From: Pontiella desulfatans
Lineage (GTDB): Bacteria; Verrucomicrobiota; Kiritimatiellia; Kiritimatiellales; Pontiellaceae
Assembly: GCA_029287275.1 (NCBI GenBank)
Contig: JARFRL010000013.1
Span: 1 to 21,612, forward strand
Reading direction: 5' to 3'
Length of the DNA: 21,612 nucleotides
Of the stretch, positions 14,510 to 21,612 are shown one piece after another. The position numbers and the translations under genes were made by a program. Under the pieces are notes generated by a model that searched no databases, was not told the origin of the DNA, and worked only from the letters and a program-made list of their open reading frames with translations. The stretch's first letter is position 1, and the number at the start of each line of letters is the position of its first letter.

Positions 14510-15251
14510 CTCCATTCTTCAACCCCTTCATCACTTCCATCACGAGGCCTTCCATGGTGAGGATGACCTTGGCGGCGCGGTTGCGGAAAAAGAAATAGAA
14601 GCCGAGCGCGGGCACGGCGATGACGAGGCCGGCGGCGGTGGTGTAGAGCGCCTGCGAGATGTTGATCGCGAGCAGCGCGTTCTTCGCGGCGCCGGACGTG
14701 GTGCCGAGCGTCGCGAACGCGAGGATCATGCCTTGCACCGTGCCGAGCAACCCGAGCATCGGCGCGAGGTTGCCGACGACGTTGAGATAGTTGACGCGCT
14801 GCAGCATCTTCTCGCTCTCCATGTCGGCCGCGATGCCGATGGCCTCCTGCGCGGTGTCGAAGCCGTCCTCGAAATTCTCGAAGCCCGCGAGCAGAATGTT
14901 GGAATAGGGCCCGGGCACGTCCTTGCACCGTTGGGCCGCTTTGCGCAGACTGCCGTCCTCGATCGCCTCGCGCACCAGCGAGACCAGCGTCTTGGGAATG
15001 ATCTTCGAGGCGCGGATGTTCAGAAACGAGTCCACGGTCAGCGCGCCCGCGGCCAGCGAAAGTCCGGCCAGACCAAGCCAGAGAAACATGCCCAGACTCC
15101 CCCCGCCGCGCACGACGTCGATGAAGCCCGACCCCTCTTCCGGCGCGTCCTCCGCGGCCTGAACCGCCTCGCTCTTCACGACTTCCGCTTCCTGTCCAAC
15201 AACGGCCGACGCGGACGCCGCGACCAACATGACCACCAACCACTTTCTCAT
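14496..15251 (-). CDS. exbB: MotA/TolQ/ExbB-family proton channel protein
   Basis: A 251-residue ExbB with an N-terminal signal peptide (1-19, ending AVVGQ) as in longer ExbB forms. Membrane segments lie at about 51-73, 156-180 and 198-222. GNLAPMLGLLGTVQGMILAF (160-179) and the following NISQALYTTAAGLVIAVPAL are the conserved pore-lining helices of the family, with T171 and T204/T205 near the ion path. ExbB pentamers house ExbD and convert the ion gradient into motion. Start ATG 15251 lies 3 nt after the preceding gene's stop, with GGAG shortly before it, so it is tightly coupled. Its last residues (about KV) and stop codon fall in the gene-less inverted repeat. Confidence 0.94.
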   Translation of the reverse strand: MRKWLVVMLVAASASAVVGQEAEVVKSEAVQAAEDAPEEGSGFIDVVRGGGSLGMFLWLGLAGLSLAAGALTVDSFLNIRASKIIPKTLVSLVREAIEDGSLRKAAQRCKDVPGPYSNILLAGFENFEDGFDTAQEAIGIAADMESEKMLQRVNYLNVVGNLAPMLGLLGTVQGMILAFATLGTTSGAAKNALLAINISQALYTTAAGLVIAVPALGFYFFFRNRAAKVILTMEGLVMEVMKGLKNGASKV

Positions 15252-15254
15252 TTC

Positions 15255-15902
15255 CTACTCCTTCAGCTTCTCTTCGGCCAGCGCGGCCTCTTCCCGTTGT
15301 GCTTTGAAAAACAGCGCGACCTTCAACCAATCACTTCGCGCGCCGTCCTCGTCGCCCGCCGTGATTTTCAGATCGCCGCGCGTTAAATACGCCTTCGCCG
15401 CCGCGGCCCGGTCGCCATGGGCGATATCCTCGTTCAGCGCCTTCAAAACGATTTCCGCGTCGCCGGACTGGATCATCGCCTCGCGCGCCTTGCGCGACAC
15501 CTCCGGGCTTTGAACGTCCAGCAGTTGGAACTCCGCCGCGGCCGCGGCGAACCGGCCGGTTTGGAAATAGTGATCCGCGAGCAGCTCGATGGCCCGCTGG
15601 TCCCACGCGAGGAAGCGGCATTCCTTCTTCACGTTCTTCAACAGCGGAACCGCCCGTTCGCCCTCGCCCGCCTCGATCAGCTCCTCCGCCCGCGCGAGTT
15701 CCTTCGGCCGGTCGGTCGCGGCGGAGCGATATTGCCCCTTCCGAAACGTCATCGTCTGTCCGGTCGCGGTGGTGAGCGTGACGGATCCGTCCGCGGTCGC
15801 GGAGATTTCCGCGCCGTTGATCTGGCGCCCGGAGGTGGTGATCACGTGGGCCGCGTCGGCGCAACACGCCACGAAAAGGATGAGGCTAATGAACCAACGC
15901 AC
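15255..15902 (-). CDS. Small exported protein with TPR-like helices, function unknown
   Basis: A 215-residue protein starting at GTG 15902, which is supported by AAGGAGG six nt upstream; no better ATG is available. Residues 1-18 form a signal peptide (LISLILFVACCADA-like). A short beta-rich part follows (VITTSGRQINGAEISATADG to GQTMTFRKGQY, about 20-57), then helical TPR-like repeats (ELLADHYFQTGRFAAAAAEF and AAKAYLTRGDLKITAGDEDG). The start overlaps the end of the upstream TPR gene by 17 nt, and exbB follows after 3 nt, so it belongs to the exb operon. It is probably a periplasmic partner of the motor. I do not recognise a named family. Confidence 0.75.
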   Translation of the reverse strand: MRWFISLILFVACCADAAHVITTSGRQINGAEISATADGSVTLTTATGQTMTFRKGQYRSAATDRPKELARAEELIEAGEGERAVPLLKNVKKECRFLAWDQRAIELLADHYFQTGRFAAAAAEFQLLDVQSPEVSRKAREAMIQSGDAEIVLKALNEDIAHGDRAAAAKAYLTRGDLKITAGDEDGARSDWLKVALFFKAQREEAALAEEKLKE

Positions 15903-17886
15903 GTTCGGCCTCCTTGCGGTATCGCGCGACGGTTTGAAGTTGGTCGTGCTCGGGAAACAGCTCCGCGAACTGTTCGCAGTTGCGGACCAACAGCTCGCGC
16001 TTGCCGAGTTCCGCGCAGAGCGGCAGACTCGCCAGCACGCTCTCGGCGATCAGCGGGCGGTTCTCGCGCGCGGCGGGATCCGCCAGCAACGCGACGCGCT
16101 GATAGGCCGCGAGCTTTTCCTCCGGATCGGGAAGAATCGCGGCGAGCTCCAGCGCCACGGCGAGATCCCGCCGCGCCGCGAGCACCTCGCCATACGCGCC
16201 GACCGCCTCCTCCGTCCGGCCCAGCTCGACCAACGCCCGGGCCTGCGTGAGCCGCGCGGCGCGGAACCGGCTCGTGGTCGGATGCTTCGCGAGCAGGTAG
16301 TCGATCGTCAAAACGCAATCCTCGAAACGAGCGTCGCCATAGCGCGCCGCGCCCAGACCGAACAGCGCCCGTTCCACGTGTTCCCGCTTCGCGTTCAGCG
16401 GGACCGCGGCGAAAGCCTTTTCCGCCAGCCGGAAGCGCTTCGCCGCGAGCAGACCTTCGCCGGTCGAAACATAGACCGCGTGGCCATACGCTTGTTTATC
16501 CGCGAGCATGCGATCAAGCACCCGCTCGGCGACATCGAACCGTCCCGCCTCCACCGCCGCGTCGATCAAGCCAACGAGCGAGCCTTTGGCCTCGGGCGCG
16601 TCGGGATAGCGTTCGCCCAGCTCCTGCAACGCCGCGAACGCGCCGTCGAAATCGCCCGCCACCAGCAACGCCCGCGCCCGCTTGCTCATCGCGGCGGGCA
16701 CCAGCTCGGAGTCGGGAAATTCCGCGATGAAGCGCGCGAGCTTCGCCGCCTCTTCGGGACGCGTGACCTGCACGAACACCGCCTTCTCCAGCGCCGCGCC
16801 CGTCTCTCCGCGTTGGCGCAACTCGGTTTCCAGCGCGTGGAACCGCGCGACGGCGTCCGGCCAATCCTCGGCTTTATACGCCTTCCACGCAAAGAAAGAG
16901 AGGATGTCGGCGCGGCGGAGATCGTCCGGAAAAGCGGCGAGATAGAGCGCGAAGATCCGCTCGCCCGGTTCGTCGTCCCCCGCGTCGATGTATTGACGGC
17001 CGATGGACAAAACGGCGCTCGGCACGTTGGTGTCGGCCGCGAAGCGTTCGGCCAGATACTCCGCGGTCGCGAAGGCCGCTTCCTGGTCGCCGAGGCGCGC
17101 GAAGCAGACACCCAGGTTCCGCGCCGCCGGAATGGAAGGCCCCGACTCCGGGAAAACGTTGAGCGCGGTATCGAGCGGTTCGAGCGCCTCTTCGTGTTGT
17201 TCCTCCGCGACCAGCCGGGCCCCGAGCTTGAACATCGCCGCGACGTAGGCGGCGCGGTGCGGACCCAGATCGATCCGAACGCGCTTGCCCTCGCTCTCCA
17301 CGAACGCCTGGGCGGCTTCCGCCTTTTCCCGCGCGGGCGGACCCCAGGGACTATCGCCGTACTTCACGTGCACGTTGTAAAAATGTTTCAGCGCGGCGAC
17401 CGCCGGTACCAGCTCGCCGGTCCGCTCGTATTCGACGCGATAGGTTTCGCCGAGCGCGTAGCGACCGCCCGCGACCGGGCTGATGGAGGAAATCGGGATG
17501 TTGTTCGCGGCGAGATTCTTTTCGATGTTCTCCAGCACCTCGGCTTGATCGAGCAGCGCCGAGCGCGCGCCTTTCCAATCGCCTGCGAGCATCATCAGCC
17601 GCGCCCACGTGACGATGGAGTCGCCGAACCAAAGATCCATCGCGCCGAGCTGGACGTCGGCGCAATGGGCGCGCGCTTGGGCGATCAGCTTTTTCTTTTC
17701 GGCCGAGGAAAGCGGTTCCGTTTCCAGCCGCGCGACCGCGGCGTTGGCGACGCGGGCCTTGAGGCGGTGGACGGCGCCGGGGTCCGTCGCGGCGGCGAGC
17801 TCTTCCGTCAGCTCCTCGAGCGCTCCGCCGCGCGCGACGCTAGCAATTAATACTAACGTCAGTGTTTTTGTAAGCAACGAAAACAT
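15886..17886 (-). CDS. Large exported tetratricopeptide-repeat protein
   Basis: A 666-residue protein with a signal peptide (1-20, MFSLLTKTLTLVLIASVARG) and helical TPR units along almost all its length, for example AAYVAAMFKLGARLVAEEQH, IPAARNLGVCFARLGDQEAA, SKRARALLVAGDFDGAFAAL and AARYGDARFEDCVLTIDYLL. It is most likely a periplasmic or outer-membrane-associated scaffold. It is the first gene of the exb operon, and its ATG lies exactly where transcription from the strong promoter at 17893-17920 should begin. It overlaps the next gene by 17 nt. Comparable TPR proteins accompany ExbB/ExbD sets in PVC-type genomes, but a specific function cannot be given. Confidence 0.82.
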   Translation of the reverse strand: MFSLLTKTLTLVLIASVARGGALEELTEELAAATDPGAVHRLKARVANAAVARLETEPLSSAEKKKLIAQARAHCADVQLGAMDLWFGDSIVTWARLMMLAGDWKGARSALLDQAEVLENIEKNLAANNIPISSISPVAGGRYALGETYRVEYERTGELVPAVAALKHFYNVHVKYGDSPWGPPAREKAEAAQAFVESEGKRVRIDLGPHRAAYVAAMFKLGARLVAEEQHEEALEPLDTALNVFPESGPSIPAARNLGVCFARLGDQEAAFATAEYLAERFAADTNVPSAVLSIGRQYIDAGDDEPGERIFALYLAAFPDDLRRADILSFFAWKAYKAEDWPDAVARFHALETELRQRGETGAALEKAVFVQVTRPEEAAKLARFIAEFPDSELVPAAMSKRARALLVAGDFDGAFAALQELGERYPDAPEAKGSLVGLIDAAVEAGRFDVAERVLDRMLADKQAYGHAVYVSTGEGLLAAKRFRLAEKAFAAVPLNAKREHVERALFGLGAARYGDARFEDCVLTIDYLLAKHPTTSRFRAARLTQARALVELGRTEEAVGAYGEVLAARRDLAVALELAAILPDPEEKLAAYQRVALLADPAARENRPLIAESVLASLPLCAELGKRELLVRNCEQFAELFPEHDQLQTVARYRKEAERALVH

Positions 17887-17892
17887 CGTTCC

Positions 17893-17920
17893 ATTATATT
17901 GATCTTATAAAGCAGGTCAA
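17893..17920 (-). promoter_or_regulatory. Near-consensus sigma-70 promoter of the exb operon, predicted leaderless
   Basis: On the minus strand TTGACC (17915-17920) and a perfect TATAAT (17893-17898) are separated by 16 nt. Counting six bases past the -10, the expected first transcribed base is 17886, the A of the TPR gene's ATG. No ribosome site fits between the -10 and the ATG, so the mRNA would be leaderless or nearly so. Confidence 0.65.
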
Positions 17921-17932
17921 TCGCGCAATGGA

Positions 17933-17961
17933 TTGCCAAACGCCGCGGCGCGTTTTACGTT
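17933..17961 (+). promoter_or_regulatory. Candidate promoter of the amino-acid symporter
   Basis: TTGCCA (17933-17938) and TACGTT (17956-17961) are 17 nt apart, which would start transcription about 16 nt before the ATG and leave GGAGG in the leader. The -35 is good and the -10 weak. Confidence 0.3.
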
Positions 17962-17983
17962 AGGTTCAACGGAGGTTTTTCGC

Positions 17984-19402
17984 ATGGAGTGGTTGAGCGA
18001 GTGGCTGAATAAAATCGATGGATTCGTGTGGGGGTGGTTCACGATATCCCTGCTGGTCGGCACGGGGCTTTACCTCACGGCGCGGCTGCTCTTCGTTCAG
18101 GTCCGCCATCTCGGCCACGCGCTCGCGTGCGTGCGCGGCAAATACGACCAGCCGGAGGAGGCCGGCGACGTCACCCACTTCAAGGCGCTCGCGACGGCGC
18201 TTTCCGCGACGATCGGCACCGGCAACATCGCGGGCGTGGCGACGGCCATCTTTTTCGGCGGGCCCGGCGCGATCTTCTGGATGTGGCTGACGGCGCTGGT
18301 GGGAATGGCCACCAAGTTCGCCTCCTGCTCGCTGGCGGTGAAATACCGAACGATCCACGCCGACGGCTCCGCGAGCGGCGGGCCGATGTATTATTTGAAG
18401 ACGGGGCTGAAGAACAAACGGCTCGGGGCTTTTCTCGGCGGCGCGTTCGCGTTCTTCGGCGTGATCGCCTCCTTTGGCATCGGCAACATGGTGCAGGCCA
18501 ACGAGGTCGTGAACGGTCTGGGCTATCTGCTGCCGGAGTCCCTGCTGTCCCATGGCTTCTCGCCGTGGGCCGGGTTCGAGGTTTCCTGGATGAGCCTGAT
18601 CACCGGACTCGCCCTCTCGTTGCTCGCGGGCGTCGTGATTCTCGGCGGCATCAAGCGCATCGCCAACGTCGCGGGCGTGATCGTTCCGTTCATGTGCGCC
18701 TTCTACGTCGCCGGCGCGGTGACGATTCTCGTCCTCCACGCCGGCGCGATTCCGGACGCGTTCGCGCTGATCTTCAAGCACGCCTTCACGCCGCACGCGA
18801 CGGCGGGCGGCACGCTCGGCACCATCATCCGCTACGGCGTGGCCCGCGGCGTTTTCTCCAACGAGTCGGGGCTGGGCTCCGCGCCGATCGCGCACGCGGC
18901 GGTGAAAACCAACGAGCCGATCCGCGAGGGCGTCGTCGCGATGCTGGGTCCGTTCATCGACACGATTCTGATCTGCACGCTGACCGCGCTGGTGATTCTC
19001 GTGACCGACGCGTACGGCGGCGAACACAACGGCGGCGCGCTGACCGCGCACGCGTTTCAAAAAGGGCTGTTCGGCTGGGGGCAATATCTGGTCGGCTTCG
19101 GGCTGATGTTCTTCGCGTATTCGACGATGCTGGGCTGGTCCTACTACGGCGACCGCTGCGCGGAATACCTGTTCGGCCCGAAGGCGATTCCGATCTACCG
19201 CCGGCTCTTCGTCGCGCTGATCACCGTCGGCGCGATCGGCGGGCTTAAACTCATCTGGTTGCTCGCGGACATTTTCAACGCGCTGATGGCCATTCCAAAC
19301 CTGATCGGTCTCATCCTGCTTTCGGGCGTCGTCTTCCGCGAAATGAAGGCGTACGAGAAGCGCCTGAAAAACGGGGCGTTCAGGCGCGTCGATAAAACCT
19401 AG
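17984..19402 (+). CDS. Sodium:alanine/glycine symporter, AGCS family
   Basis: A 472-residue inner-membrane transporter with about ten to eleven hydrophobic segments. Family signatures are ALATALSATIGTGNIAGVAT, GGPMYYLKTGLKNKRLG, SFGIGNMVQANEVVNGLGY and GVARGVFSNESGLGSAPIAH followed by AAVKTNEPIREG. AGCS proteins import alanine or glycine with sodium. ATG 17984 is chosen because GGAGG lies eight nt upstream; an in-frame TTG at 17933 has no ribosome site. It is divergent from the exb operon and overlaps the next gene's 3' end by 23 bp on the opposite strand. The length is normal for the family. The substrate cannot be fixed from sequence alone. Confidence 0.93.
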   Translation: MEWLSEWLNKIDGFVWGWFTISLLVGTGLYLTARLLFVQVRHLGHALACVRGKYDQPEEAGDVTHFKALATALSATIGTGNIAGVATAIFFGGPGAIFWMWLTALVGMATKFASCSLAVKYRTIHADGSASGGPMYYLKTGLKNKRLGAFLGGAFAFFGVIASFGIGNMVQANEVVNGLGYLLPESLLSHGFSPWAGFEVSWMSLITGLALSLLAGVVILGGIKRIANVAGVIVPFMCAFYVAGAVTILVLHAGAIPDAFALIFKHAFTPHATAGGTLGTIIRYGVARGVFSNESGLGSAPIAHAAVKTNEPIREGVVAMLGPFIDTILICTLTALVILVTDAYGGEHNGGALTAHAFQKGLFGWGQYLVGFGLMFFAYSTMLGWSYYGDRCAEYLFGPKAIPIYRRLFVALITVGAIGGLKLIWLLADIFNALMAIPNLIGLILLSGVVFREMKAYEKRLKNGAFRRVDKT

Positions 19403-20624
19403 CCAGCTTTTCGGGCGCGACGCCCAAATGATAGCCCGCGATCATCAGCTTGTTGACCAGCGTGACCTTGAACACCCCGTGCTTCAACCAACGGCGGCCG
19501 GACGTGACCGCGGCCTCCGGAACGGTGACGATTTCGCCGACGGCGCCCAACGCGCGAACGATGGCGTAATCCTCCATGATCGGAAGGTCCGGAAAACCGC
19601 CCACCTTTTCGAACATCTCGCGGCGCAGAAACAGGCCTTGGTCGCCGTACGGCATCCGGCCCCCGCGCGAGCGCTGGTTCGTCGTCTGCTCGATGAACTT
19701 CACGCCGCGGATCTCCTCCCGCACCTTGAAGCTGAACGCGCCGAGCGCGACCGTCGGATCGCTTAGCGCTTCGCGGACGATCCAGTCCCACCGCTCCGGC
19801 AACATCGTGTCGGCGTGCAGAAACAACAACACGTCGCCGTCCGCGGCCTTCGCGCCGGCGTTCTGCTGGGCCGCGCGGCCGCCTTCCACCTCGATCACCC
19901 GAGCGCCAACGGCCGCCTCCAACGATCGATCCGCGCCGCCGCCGTCCGCGACGATGACCTCGACGCCGAATCCCTCGCGGCACCGACCGATCACCCGCGA
20001 CAGCATCTCCTCCTCGCCGAGCGTCGGAATGACCACGGAGATACGCGGCGGGACGTCTTCCGGCAGATCGACATCGCTCAGCTCGGGCAATGGATGAACG
20101 GAAAGCCCCGCCGCCTCCGCCGCCGCGCGCGTCCGGCTCAGCACGTGGGCGCTCCCCCACTCGATCCCCTCAAAAAGCGCGGGGCATGGAACCTTCGTCC
20201 CGATCAGGTAATACCCCCCGTCCGTCGCGGGGCCGATCACGCAATCGCTCGTCTTCAACGCCTCGAACGCGTCCTGAAGATTCTTCCCATCGTTGGTCGG
20301 ACAGTCCGCGCCCATGATGAGGACGGGGCCCGGCCGTTTCTCGAAGTTTTCCGCGAACGCGCGCGCCATCCGCTCACCCAGATCGCCCGCGCCTTGCTCG
20401 ACGTAGGCGATGTCGGAGCCGAGCCATTCCCGCATCCGCTCCGCGGAACCGCCTTCATAACGAACCTCCACCCGCGCGTTGGCGCGCAACGCCTGCCGAA
20501 CCGCGTGCTCGGTCATCGCGCGCTGCAAGGCCGCCGCGCCCTCGGCGCCCAAGCTCGGAATTAGCCGCGTCTTGGTCGTGCCGGGCGCGGGATAACGGGT
20601 GAAGATGATCAGTCGATTTTCCAC
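19380..20624 (-). CDS. Two-domain TIGR04282 + TIGR04283 transferase
   Basis: About 414 residues from the GTG at 20624. Residues 1-190 match the TIGR04282 (DUF2064) nucleotidyltransferase-like family: RLIIFTRYPAPGTTKTRLIP, PVLIMGADCPTND and GPATDGGYYLIGT. Residues 193-414 are a family-2 glycosyltransferase of the TIGR04283 group: RISVVIPTLGEEEMLSRVI, VIVADGGGADRS, LLFLHADTMLP (D272) and GGRMPYGDQGLFLRREMFEK. Both families are annotated as arsenosugar-biosynthesis or rSAM/selenodomain-associated transferases and are usually neighbouring separate genes; here they are one chain. No arsenic gene lies in the window. The start is uncertain: no ribosome site is visible, and a longer GTG frame runs from 20759 through repeats and poly-A tracts, which I judge non-coding. 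The gene ends inside the convergent symporter gene. Confidence 0.88.
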   Translation of the reverse strand: MENRLIIFTRYPAPGTTKTRLIPSLGAEGAAALQRAMTEHAVRQALRANARVEVRYEGGSAERMREWLGSDIAYVEQGAGDLGERMARAFAENFEKRPGPVLIMGADCPTNDGKNLQDAFEALKTSDCVIGPATDGGYYLIGTKVPCPALFEGIEWGSAHVLSRTRAAAEAAGLSVHPLPELSDVDLPEDVPPRISVVIPTLGEEEMLSRVIGRCREGFGVEVIVADGGGADRSLEAAVGARVIEVEGGRAAQQNAGAKAADGDVLLFLHADTMLPERWDWIVREALSDPTVALGAFSFKVREEIRGVKFIEQTTNQRSRGGRMPYGDQGLFLRREMFEKVGGFPDLPIMEDYAIVRALGAVGEIVTVPEAAVTSGRRWLKHGVFKVTLVNKLMIAGYHLGVAPEKLARFYRRA

Positions 20625-20664
20625 GCGGACCAACGTGCCAAAAAAAACCCCGAGGCGCGATGGG

Positions 20665-20690
20665 AAAAAAAGACGCGCCCCCCGACGCGT
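20665..20690 (-). terminator. Weak terminator-like hairpin upstream of the transferase gene
   Basis: On the minus strand ACGCG and CGCGT arms (5 bp, 8-nt G-rich loop) are followed by C and seven T (20665-20671). A second T-run (20640-20647) follows just before the GTG start. It could end transcripts arriving from the right. The stem is short, so this is tentative. Confidence 0.3.
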
Positions 20691-20694
20691 GGAG

Positions 20695-20738
20695 GCGACG
20701 TCCTCGTCGCTTGTCCGTCCGAGCGACGTCCTCGTCGC
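20695..20738. repeat. Pair of identical REP-like hairpins
   Basis: The 16-nt word GCGACGTCCTCGTCGC occurs twice (20695-20710 and 20723-20738), same orientation, 12 nt apart. Each folds into a 6-bp stem (GCGACG/CGTCGC) with a TCCT loop and is preceded by GGAG or CGAG. Short GC-rich hairpins next to a transposase remnant are typical of REP elements mobilised by RAYT proteins. The 495 bases 20625-21119 hold, besides these hairpins, only the transposase remnant and AT-richer sequence in which I see nothing else. Confidence 0.6.
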
Positions 20739-20808
20739 GCGGCCAACCTTTAGTAACACAGGACCATTCCGCTCGGACGGGAAAACCTAACTAACCGCGA
20801 AAGAACGC

Positions 20809-21030
20809 ATGGAACGCAAGAAGACGACGCGCGTGGAAAAACAAGCGGCGGCGTGGTTGCTGAAAAAGCGAACCACCGGGACGACCGGATGGATCGCTTC
20901 TCGTTTGCACATGGGGCATCGGTCCAATGTGTCCAGAGCGATCTCCGCTTTCGACCAAACCGACAACCCGGCGGGGATGAAACTCAGAAACACAATGCGA
21001 CATTTCACGGGCTGCCCCCTTTATTGCTGA
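20809..21030 (+). pseudogene. C-terminal remnant of an IS200-like/RAYT (Y1) transposase
   Basis: A 73-codon frame whose central part, AAAWLLKKRTTGTTGWIASR followed by LHMGHRSNVSRAI, resembles the helix-turn-helix tail of REP-associated tyrosine transposases (pattern LRxxTTxTxxWIAxRLxMG). The catalytic HUH and tyrosine region is missing, and upstream sequence is REP-like hairpins, so this is a fragment rather than a functional gene. The first codons (MERKK) fall in a repeat-like stretch, and no ribosome site precedes the ATG. A free-standing small DNA-binding protein cannot be excluded. Confidence 0.5.
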
Positions 21031-21119
21031 AAAACAATATAACGAACTAGGCGGACTGAAGTAACCCCTTTTTATGACGGACAACCTCAGATGGCTGGTT
21101 CGAAAATTTATTATGTATT

Positions 21120-21612
21120 TTAAGGGAAGGTGATTTTAATATTTGCATCATCGTACCTTTGATAAATATCATCATTCCAATCCCATGAATCAGGCATAGA
21201 GCTTTTTGGCATTAGTCTTGAGTCTTCCTCCTTCGTCACGAGGACTGCTTTGCAGTACTGATCAATAAAACTGCATATTTCCACAGGTGATTCGTTGCGC
21301 TTGATAATTTCTTCAGCAATGAATTTCCTTGGTACTGCATGTTCATGACGCAATCCTTTTGTCTCGTTGGAATCCAGAACTGCTTTGGCCTTCTGTGTGT
21401 AGGGAATGTGTGTGCATTTATATTTGATCGCATCTCGAGCTAGATAACCCTTTTTCATGCCATCAGCCGTGAATCGCCAAAGCAGACTCATGATCTCAGT
21501 GCGTGCAAATTTGAACAAAGTATCGTTTTTGTCTTTTGCATGCGAAACCAGTGTATGGATTCGCTCTGACAGGTAGTGTTTTATTTCGTTAGTTAATTGT
21601 GTGGTTTCACTC
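21120..21612 (-). CDS. Protein of unknown function (partial, 5' end outside window)
   Basis: The frame is open from the right window edge to the stop at 21120, giving about 163 C-terminal residues; an internal ATG at 21494 is probably not the start because coding continues upstream of it. Visible features are a hydrophilic helical N-terminal part, the cluster GLRHEHAVPRKFIAEEI and an ending MPDSWDWNDDIYQRYDDANI. The His-Glu-His cluster might be part of a metal site, but I do not recognise the family with confidence. Base composition is clearly AT-richer than the rest of the window, which suggests recent acquisition. It follows the REP-like and transposase remnants, so this may be the edge of an accessory island. 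Confidence 0.65.
   Translation of the reverse strand, partial: SETTQLTNEIKHYLSERIHTLVSHAKDKNDTLFKFARTEIMSLLWRFTADGMKKGYLARDAIKYKCTHIPYTQKAKAVLDSNETKGLRHEHAVPRKFIAEEIIKRNESPVEICSFIDQYCKAVLVTKEEDSRLMPKSSMPDSWDWNDDIYQRYDDANIKITFP

Noticed and set aside
20625..20759. N-terminal extension of the TIGR04282/TIGR04283 protein from GTG 20759
   Set aside because: It would translate two hairpin repeats and two poly-A/T tracts; the conserved domain begins at the GTG at 20624.

Overview
The window is GC-rich and bacterial, and looks like a chromosomal segment of a Gram-negative organism. The gene set (ExbB with two ExbDs and a squalene-cyclase-like toroid protein, several Sec-exported TPR proteins, a PtsP with GAF domain, a WecA-type transferase) suggests the PVC superphylum, perhaps Kiritimatiellota, Lentisphaerota or Verrucomicrobiota. 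That assignment is inference from gene content; no rRNA or tRNA gene was seen.

Layout. 1-1772 (-): 5' part of a WecA/MraY-type sugar-1-phosphate transferase joined to a membrane plus Rossmann domain, cut by the window edge. 1927-3785 (-): amtB-glnK ammonium uptake operon with a candidate sigma-54 promoter and a terminator, followed upstream by ptsP (3965-6244, -). 6386-9712 (+), divergent from ptsP: one 1108-residue polypeptide joining 2-oxoacid dehydrogenase E1 alpha and beta, a lipoyl domain and a complete ketoacyl-ACP synthase III. 9854-17886 (-): a long probable operon, in transcription order TPR protein, small exported protein, exbB, exbD1, four-helix-bundle gene, exbD2, GxxExxY gene, TonB-like/toroid protein, Sel1-repeat protein. 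A near-consensus promoter at 17893-17920 would start it without a leader. 17984-19402 (+): AGCS sodium:amino-acid symporter. 19380-20624 (-): a two-domain TIGR04282/TIGR04283 transferase, overlapping the symporter tail to tail. 20625-21119: no intact gene; paired REP-like hairpins and a transposase C-terminal remnant. 21120-21612 (-): an AT-richer gene of unknown function, open at the window edge.

Two things stand out. First, the E1-lipoyl-KASIII fusion carries no E2 acyltransferase domain, so it could pass an acyl group made from a 2-oxoacid through its own lipoyl arm to the KASIII cysteine, coupling oxoacid decarboxylation to fatty-acid or polyketide initiation in one chain. Second, all three junctions of the exbB-exbD1-exbD2-tonB-like block are occupied by inverted-repeat elements: a gene-less hairpin, a four-helix-bundle cassette and a GxxExxY cassette. 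The cassette ends are made of short-period repeats (about 7 nt and about 9 nt), lie exactly at the 3' ends of host genes, and in the GxxExxY case differ almost only at positions that still pair as G-U in the sense RNA. This resembles the organisation of 23S rRNA intervening sequences, but in an mRNA.

How the genes may work together: AmtB, PII and PtsP form a nitrogen-supply and sensing neighbourhood. ExbB/ExbD/ExbD with the TonB-like toroid protein and the exported TPR/Sel1 proteins look like an envelope machine driven by the ion gradient, with unknown substrate.
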